Assembly: GCF_001578935.1 (NCBI RefSeq)
Contig: NZ_KQ969522.1
Coordinates: forward strand, 1-64,000
Direction of reading: 5' to 3'
Source of the DNA: Streptococcus oralis
GTDB taxonomy: Bacteria; Bacillota; Bacilli; Lactobacillales; Streptococcaceae
DNA: 64,000 bases
Shown here: piece by piece, positions 59,978 through 64,000 of the stretch
Position numbering within the stretch: position 1 is the stretch's first letter
How the letters are laid out: every line of letters begins with the position of its first letter
Notes under the pieces: generated by a model
Database searches by the model: none
What the model saw: only the letters and a program-made list of their open reading frames with translations
Told to the model about the DNA's origin: nothing
Position numbers and translations under genes: made by a program

Positions 59978-62900
59978 TTAGTTGCTTTCGTCTTCTTTAC
60001 GTTTCAACTGACCAAGTCCTAAAACTCCTACTAAAGCTGCTAGACCAAGATATGGCATGTAGCTTGAATCATTTGTACCTGTTTGAGGTAGAGTAGGGTT
60101 ACCTTTTGGATTTGGAGTAGGAGTTGTTGGCTCCTCTGGTTTCTTAGGTTCTGGCGTTGTCGTGCGAACTGTATTTGAAGCGTAAGCAACTTTGTTCACA
60201 GTATTTACATAGGTATTTTCAAAGGTTCCGACAGCAATTCGTTTCATTTGAATATAAGTCTCAGCCTGGAATGGAGAATCCAACTGAATCTCTTGAAGGA
60301 ATTCTTCCTTGAAGCGAATTGTAATCATTCCCTTATCTTGATCATGTTCAACCTGTGTTTCAGCTGTTAAGTCTGTCCCTGCCTTGATAACACGACCGTC
60401 TTTCAATCGGATATCAACCTTGGCAAGAACTTTATAATTTCCAGTGTATTGATCACCTTTTTGGTCATAATCATCTACAAAACTATAGTCATTCAAGTCC
60501 TCAGAATGATTTTGTGGAATCAAACCACCAATCAAACGATAATTGAAGTACTGGTTCAACGGAATGGTTTGACCATCGATATTGTCACTACTTGGATCCA
60601 TACTGATTGTCACATCTTTTTTCGGTGTGATTTTCGGTACGTTGTTGACAACTACTTCTGTAGCATAGCCATTTCCAAAATCAATTTGGTAGGCTTTGTT
60701 TTCATACTTACCACCCGTTTGACCAAATTCAGGTTTAACTGTCATCGGATCTGTGATGAGCAATGATTTTCCTGTTGCTACATAGTTCTTGTAGAATTCA
60801 GCTGGATTATCAGCTGAGAAGAGTTGGAAAGCACCTTTAACAGTGATGTTGGCTTTCTTCAACAGCTCTTGAACCTTCTTAGGCGCAGCTTCTAAACTAT
60901 CATATTGTTGAACACTGATACCTGATACAAGGTTGCCCTCTAGATCACGAATCTTAACCAATTCTGGATGAAGGGTTAAGGCTTCTTCTGGATAATCATC
61001 CACATAGTAGAAACCATTTTGAATTGCTTCTTTAGAAGATTTATCTCCCTTGTATTGGTCCAAATCCCATGTGAGTTCATAGTAGTTCGTTGAACCAGCT
61101 AGAACTTCTTTGCCATCAATATTCACACCTTGCTTGTTCTTGTTAACTTTCAAAGGCTTGATGTAGTTGTTATTTGGATTGTCAGGATCATTTGGTTTAC
61201 CTGGAGTCGTTACACGAACAATGTTTGACTTGACACCGTAGGCATCGTTGACTGTCAATGTAAAGTTATTTGTATAAGTCGCCCCATCATTCAAGACACG
61301 ACCAACAACAGTTGGATATAGAGTCTCAAAGGATTTTGTCAAATCCGCATTGAAAGCAGCCAAGGTCTCCTCAGTAGCCTTAAAGGTTACAGTGTGACTA
61401 GCTTTGTCATAGCTTGTTTCAAACCCTTTGCTTGCAGCCTTGGTTGCTTCCCAATCAAACTGATAGCCAGTTGGAAGTGGATCTACCAATACAAACGAAG
61501 TTGTTTTTGGACGCCCTGCAGTTAAAGCTTCCGTTTTCAACTCAAACTTCACTACAGACTGCTTAGCAACTAGGGTACGGTCGATATCTACTCCATCCTC
61601 ATTTTTAATTTCTTTATTAATCTGAGGTTGTGCAAAAAGACGATTGTAATGGAAGTGAACTGTTGGCACCGCTGGTGGTGTTGGCAACTGCTTAGGAGTT
61701 GGTGCTACCGGTGGTGTTGGCAATGGATCATAATTTGGCTCTTCTGGCTTTGATGGCTCTGGTTGATCTGGAGTTTTTACCGGTGGAGTTGGCTCATTTT
61801 CATAGCTTGGTGCTACTGGAGCTGGTTCCAATGGTTTCTCTACTTCATAAGTAGGAGCTTGTGGTTCAGTTGGTGCTACCGGTGGAGTTGGTTTTTCCTT
61901 AGTAATTTTTGGAACGTTGACCGCACGAATTTTACCATTAAGTGAGTACCAAATGTTTGGTTTTTTACCTTCAGTATTGTCTCGTCCAGGTACTTGAGGC
62001 ATTTCCGCTACAGGCATCACATTGGTAGCAGACGTTGCGCCAACCGTAACATGATTCGTAGTTCCAGACATACTAATAGCTCCTGCACCATACCAAGAGT
62101 TTGGTGCATCAGAAGTATCCCAACCAGAACCCGGCTCGCTCGCTCTAGTATACATGGTCCAGCGAGCTCCACCCTGTCCTTGTCTAAAGTTGAGCGTCTC
62201 AGTTGCATAAATCATGCCATTCTTTTCACCGATGGATGAACCGGAGATTTTGACAAACTTACCACTATAATCCTTGGCCATCTCAATAGAGTTGTGCTCA
62301 CGGTTAAGCGATGCTACAGAAAGAAGGGCGTTGTCAAAATTAATTGGCTGATCATTTTCATCATAGAAGGTGAATTCATTTTTAATGAAAAGCGAAGTGT
62401 CTTTTTCTACTTGACCCGTATAGGCTGAAGCAAAGACTCCTAGAGTAGGGTCGGTAAAGATCCCCAACCAAACTTTTCCACTAGGATTTTTAAATTGTGA
62501 AGAAGGATCTACAGTATATTTGTAAACAATCTTGGAAATCTTTTTACCGTTGTAGTATGAATTTTGAAGGTTGGTATAAGTTGCAGTTACGCTTTGCCCT
62601 TTTTCTAGAAGAACTGAGCCCCATTTCACCTCCGTTTTATTCCCTACATTGGTTGTCCAGTCTGATTTGTCTCCAATATTACCATACAATTCCACTGAAG
62701 AAGTAGTTGCACCGTTCTCCAAGTTCTTGACATTGAGATTGTCTAACTGAAGATTTTTCTTGCCATATTGGTCAGTATCTTTCTTGAAGGCTTCATCAAC
62801 AGCTGCTGCTGTAAGAAGTTTTCCTTCTGTTTTGAGGTCCAGTTGAGCTTTCGGTTCTAAATCATAAACCAAACTCTGAGCAGATGGCTTAGACAAGTAC

Positions 62901-63901
62901 CCGTCCTGATCCTTATTTTTTTCAAGTTCTACCAATGCAGCCTTAATTTTGGCCTGCTCATCTTCATAAGCCTTTAATTTAGTAGGATACTCAGCCAACT
63001 CTTTCTTATACTTGGCAAGGTCTGCTTCATATTTCGCAACTTTAGCTTCATAGTCTGCTTTGGCTTTATCATTCTGTTGCTTAATTTCTTCATTTTTAGC
63101 TTGAAGTGCTGCATTTTTTGCAGTATTTTCTTTTACTGCTTTATCATATGCCTCTTTAGCTTCAGCATTAGCTTTTTGTACTCGAGCTAATTCTGTCTGG
63201 TAAGCTGAAAGTTTATTTTGATAATCCTGTTGACTATCTTCATTTGCTTTTTTGACAGTTGCTAAATCTTTTTGATATTGTGCTAGCTTAGCCTCATATT
63301 CTGCTTTAGCTGTTGCATTGGCAGTGTTGATTTTTTCAACTTCTTCTTGATGACTTTTTAGATCTTTTTGATACTTGTCATCCGCTGCTTTATTTTCAGC
63401 ATTGACTTTATCTGTTTCAGCCTGATGAGCTGCAACTTCTTTTTTATATGCTTCAGTTGTTGTCTTTACTTCTTCAGCCTGTTTAGCATAGTCGCTTTTA
63501 ATCTCATCTTGTTTTTGAGCATTCTCTGTAGCAGTTGTGGCTGTTCCTTTGTCTTTTGTTTCATCTTGAACCACCTTAACTCCTGCAGATTTTGCATCAG
63601 CAACTGCTTTATCCAAATCAGCTGATGATACTTCTACTGGCAAAGCTGAGTCTTTAGAACCAGCCTTAGCTTGGCTTTCTTTGGCAACTTGGCTCATTTC
63701 CCCCTGAGCTTCAGGTAGATTTGTGGCTGGGTTTCCTGTAGTAGCTACCTCAACTGTACTTGTACTAGTTGTCTCTGTAACTTCATCAGCAAATACTGCT
63801 TTGTCTGCAAAAGCAATCAAAGCAGTTCCTAAAACAGCACCACACAAAGTTTTCGCAACTTTGCTTTTACGAAATCCATAGACTTCTTTTTTATTTTTCA
63901 T
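59978..63901 (-). CDS. Antigen I/II family adhesin (SspA/SspB-like)
   Basis: 1307 residues, shorter than the about 1500 of SspB because the Ala-rich A region is short. Order: YGFRK-type signal peptide (to about 38), N-terminal segment, A region of heptad-rich repeats (about 140-320), V domain (about 430-670), Pro-rich P repeats (about 680-770, PPVAPTP), C1-C3 isopeptide domains (about 790-1255), LPQTG and a Lys/Glu tail. Binds salivary agglutinin gp340, collagen-like proteins and other bacteria (family knowledge). The C2 region contains VQELL (from 1010) and NITVK (from 1018), matching the SspB region that binds Porphyromonas gingivalis Mfa1. Confidence 0.95.
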   Translation of the reverse strand: MKNKKEVYGFRKSKVAKTLCGAVLGTALIAFADKAVFADEVTETTSTSTVEVATTGNPATNLPEAQGEMSQVAKESQAKAGSKDSALPVEVSSADLDKAVADAKSAGVKVVQDETKDKGTATTATENAQKQDEIKSDYAKQAEEVKTTTEAYKKEVAAHQAETDKVNAENKAADDKYQKDLKSHQEEVEKINTANATAKAEYEAKLAQYQKDLATVKKANEDSQQDYQNKLSAYQTELARVQKANAEAKEAYDKAVKENTAKNAALQAKNEEIKQQNDKAKADYEAKVAKYEADLAKYKKELAEYPTKLKAYEDEQAKIKAALVELEKNKDQDGYLSKPSAQSLVYDLEPKAQLDLKTEGKLLTAAAVDEAFKKDTDQYGKKNLQLDNLNVKNLENGATTSSVELYGNIGDKSDWTTNVGNKTEVKWGSVLLEKGQSVTATYTNLQNSYYNGKKISKIVYKYTVDPSSQFKNPSGKVWLGIFTDPTLGVFASAYTGQVEKDTSLFIKNEFTFYDENDQPINFDNALLSVASLNREHNSIEMAKDYSGKFVKISGSSIGEKNGMIYATETLNFRQGQGGARWTMYTRASEPGSGWDTSDAPNSWYGAGAISMSGTTNHVTVGATSATNVMPVAEMPQVPGRDNTEGKKPNIWYSLNGKIRAVNVPKITKEKPTPPVAPTEPQAPTYEVEKPLEPAPVAPSYENEPTPPVKTPDQPEPSKPEEPNYDPLPTPPVAPTPKQLPTPPAVPTVHFHYNRLFAQPQINKEIKNEDGVDIDRTLVAKQSVVKFELKTEALTAGRPKTTSFVLVDPLPTGYQFDWEATKAASKGFETSYDKASHTVTFKATEETLAAFNADLTKSFETLYPTVVGRVLNDGATYTNNFTLTVNDAYGVKSNIVRVTTPGKPNDPDNPNNNYIKPLKVNKNKQGVNIDGKEVLAGSTNYYELTWDLDQYKGDKSSKEAIQNGFYYVDDYPEEALTLHPELVKIRDLEGNLVSGISVQQYDSLEAAPKKVQELLKKANITVKGAFQLFSADNPAEFYKNYVATGKSLLITDPMTVKPEFGQTGGKYENKAYQIDFGNGYATEVVVNNVPKITPKKDVTISMDPSSDNIDGQTIPLNQYFNYRLIGGLIPQNHSEDLNDYSFVDDYDQKGDQYTGNYKVLAKVDIRLKDGRVIKAGTDLTAETQVEHDQDKGMITIRFKEEFLQEIQLDSPFQAETYIQMKRIAVGTFENTYVNTVNKVAYASNTVRTTTPEPKKPEEPTTPTPNPKGNPTLPQTGTNDSSYMPYLGLAALVGVLGLGQLKRKEDESN

Positions 63902-63941
63902 TATAATCCCTTTCCTTATCTAAATTTAGTCGTTACTTCTT

Positions 63942-63970
63942 ATACTAGCACTTTACAAGGCAGGATGCAA
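63942..63970 (-). promoter_or_regulatory. Promoter of the antigen I/II gene
   Basis: TTGCAT, 17-base spacer, TAGTAT with extended TG (TGCTAGTAT) on the minus strand; leader about 35 bases. Confidence 0.75.
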
Positions 63971-64000
63971 ATATTTACTCTTTTTTCTTTTTATTTATAG

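Overview
The window is chromosomal DNA of a mitis-group Streptococcus (S. mitis / S. oralis / S. infantis type). Evidence: housekeeping proteins (GroEL, RecX, RimP, HrcA, DnaJ) that match what I remember of the pneumococcal sequences almost residue for residue, BOX repeats typical of this group, a ComX-type cin-box before ssbB, and oral-commensal surface proteins (an antigen I/II polypeptide, SHIRT, G5 and vWA adhesins). No tRNA, rRNA, prophage, insertion sequence or CRISPR array was seen. The species cannot be fixed from sequence reading alone.

Left part (1-11 kb): rlmD-type 23S methyltransferase (cut by the window edge), divergent recX and a DUF402 phosphatase, queH, the CIRCE-controlled groES-groEL operon, competence-induced ssbB, an SDR/YtpR/thioredoxin/DUF4651 operon, pyrG with a CTP-sensing attenuator, a BOX element and rpoE.

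Middle (11-24 kb): an accessory Nudix gene convergent with a PLD-helicase-DUF3427 gene; a T-box (valine) operon of flavin reductase, GNAT, a HEPN-motif unknown protein and valS; a helix-hairpin-helix gene with an attenuator-like leader; a DUF1858-DUF438 (hemerythrin/PAS) pair behind a second BOX; and an EcsC operon ending in a 50-residue membrane protein that was not in the supplied gene calls.

Core operons (24-41 kb): rimP-nusA-ylxR-ylxQ-infB-rbfA; ccrZ-trmB; an Ecs-like ABC transporter; HIT; and hrcA-grpE-dnaK-dnaJ under two CIRCE elements. The infB-rbfA, grpE-dnaK and dnaK-dnaJ gaps are filled by structured repeats. Two families have copies with identical connecting sequences but different, internally complementary stems. 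A PadR-DUF2812-DUF2812 cassette follows.

Right part (42-64 kb): a surface-protein region. Three sortase-anchored proteins lie in tandem: eight SHIRT repeats; five G5 domains; and a 2873-residue vWA protein with about 14 isopeptide-type domains. The last is preceded in its operon by an SdbA-like CPDC oxidoreductase. The vWA protein has only two cysteines that I can find, and they bracket the vWA module, so the operon looks like an adhesin with its own disulfide catalyst. Then come glnA-glnR with a GlnR box, a FUSC-like membrane protein, and an antigen I/II adhesin carrying an intact Porphyromonas-binding (BAR-like) motif.

Most promising leads: the two covarying structured repeat families, the adhesin-oxidoreductase pair, the HEPN protein inside the valS T-box operon, the Nudix/PLD-helicase pair, and the compact leader switch before the helix-hairpin-helix gene.
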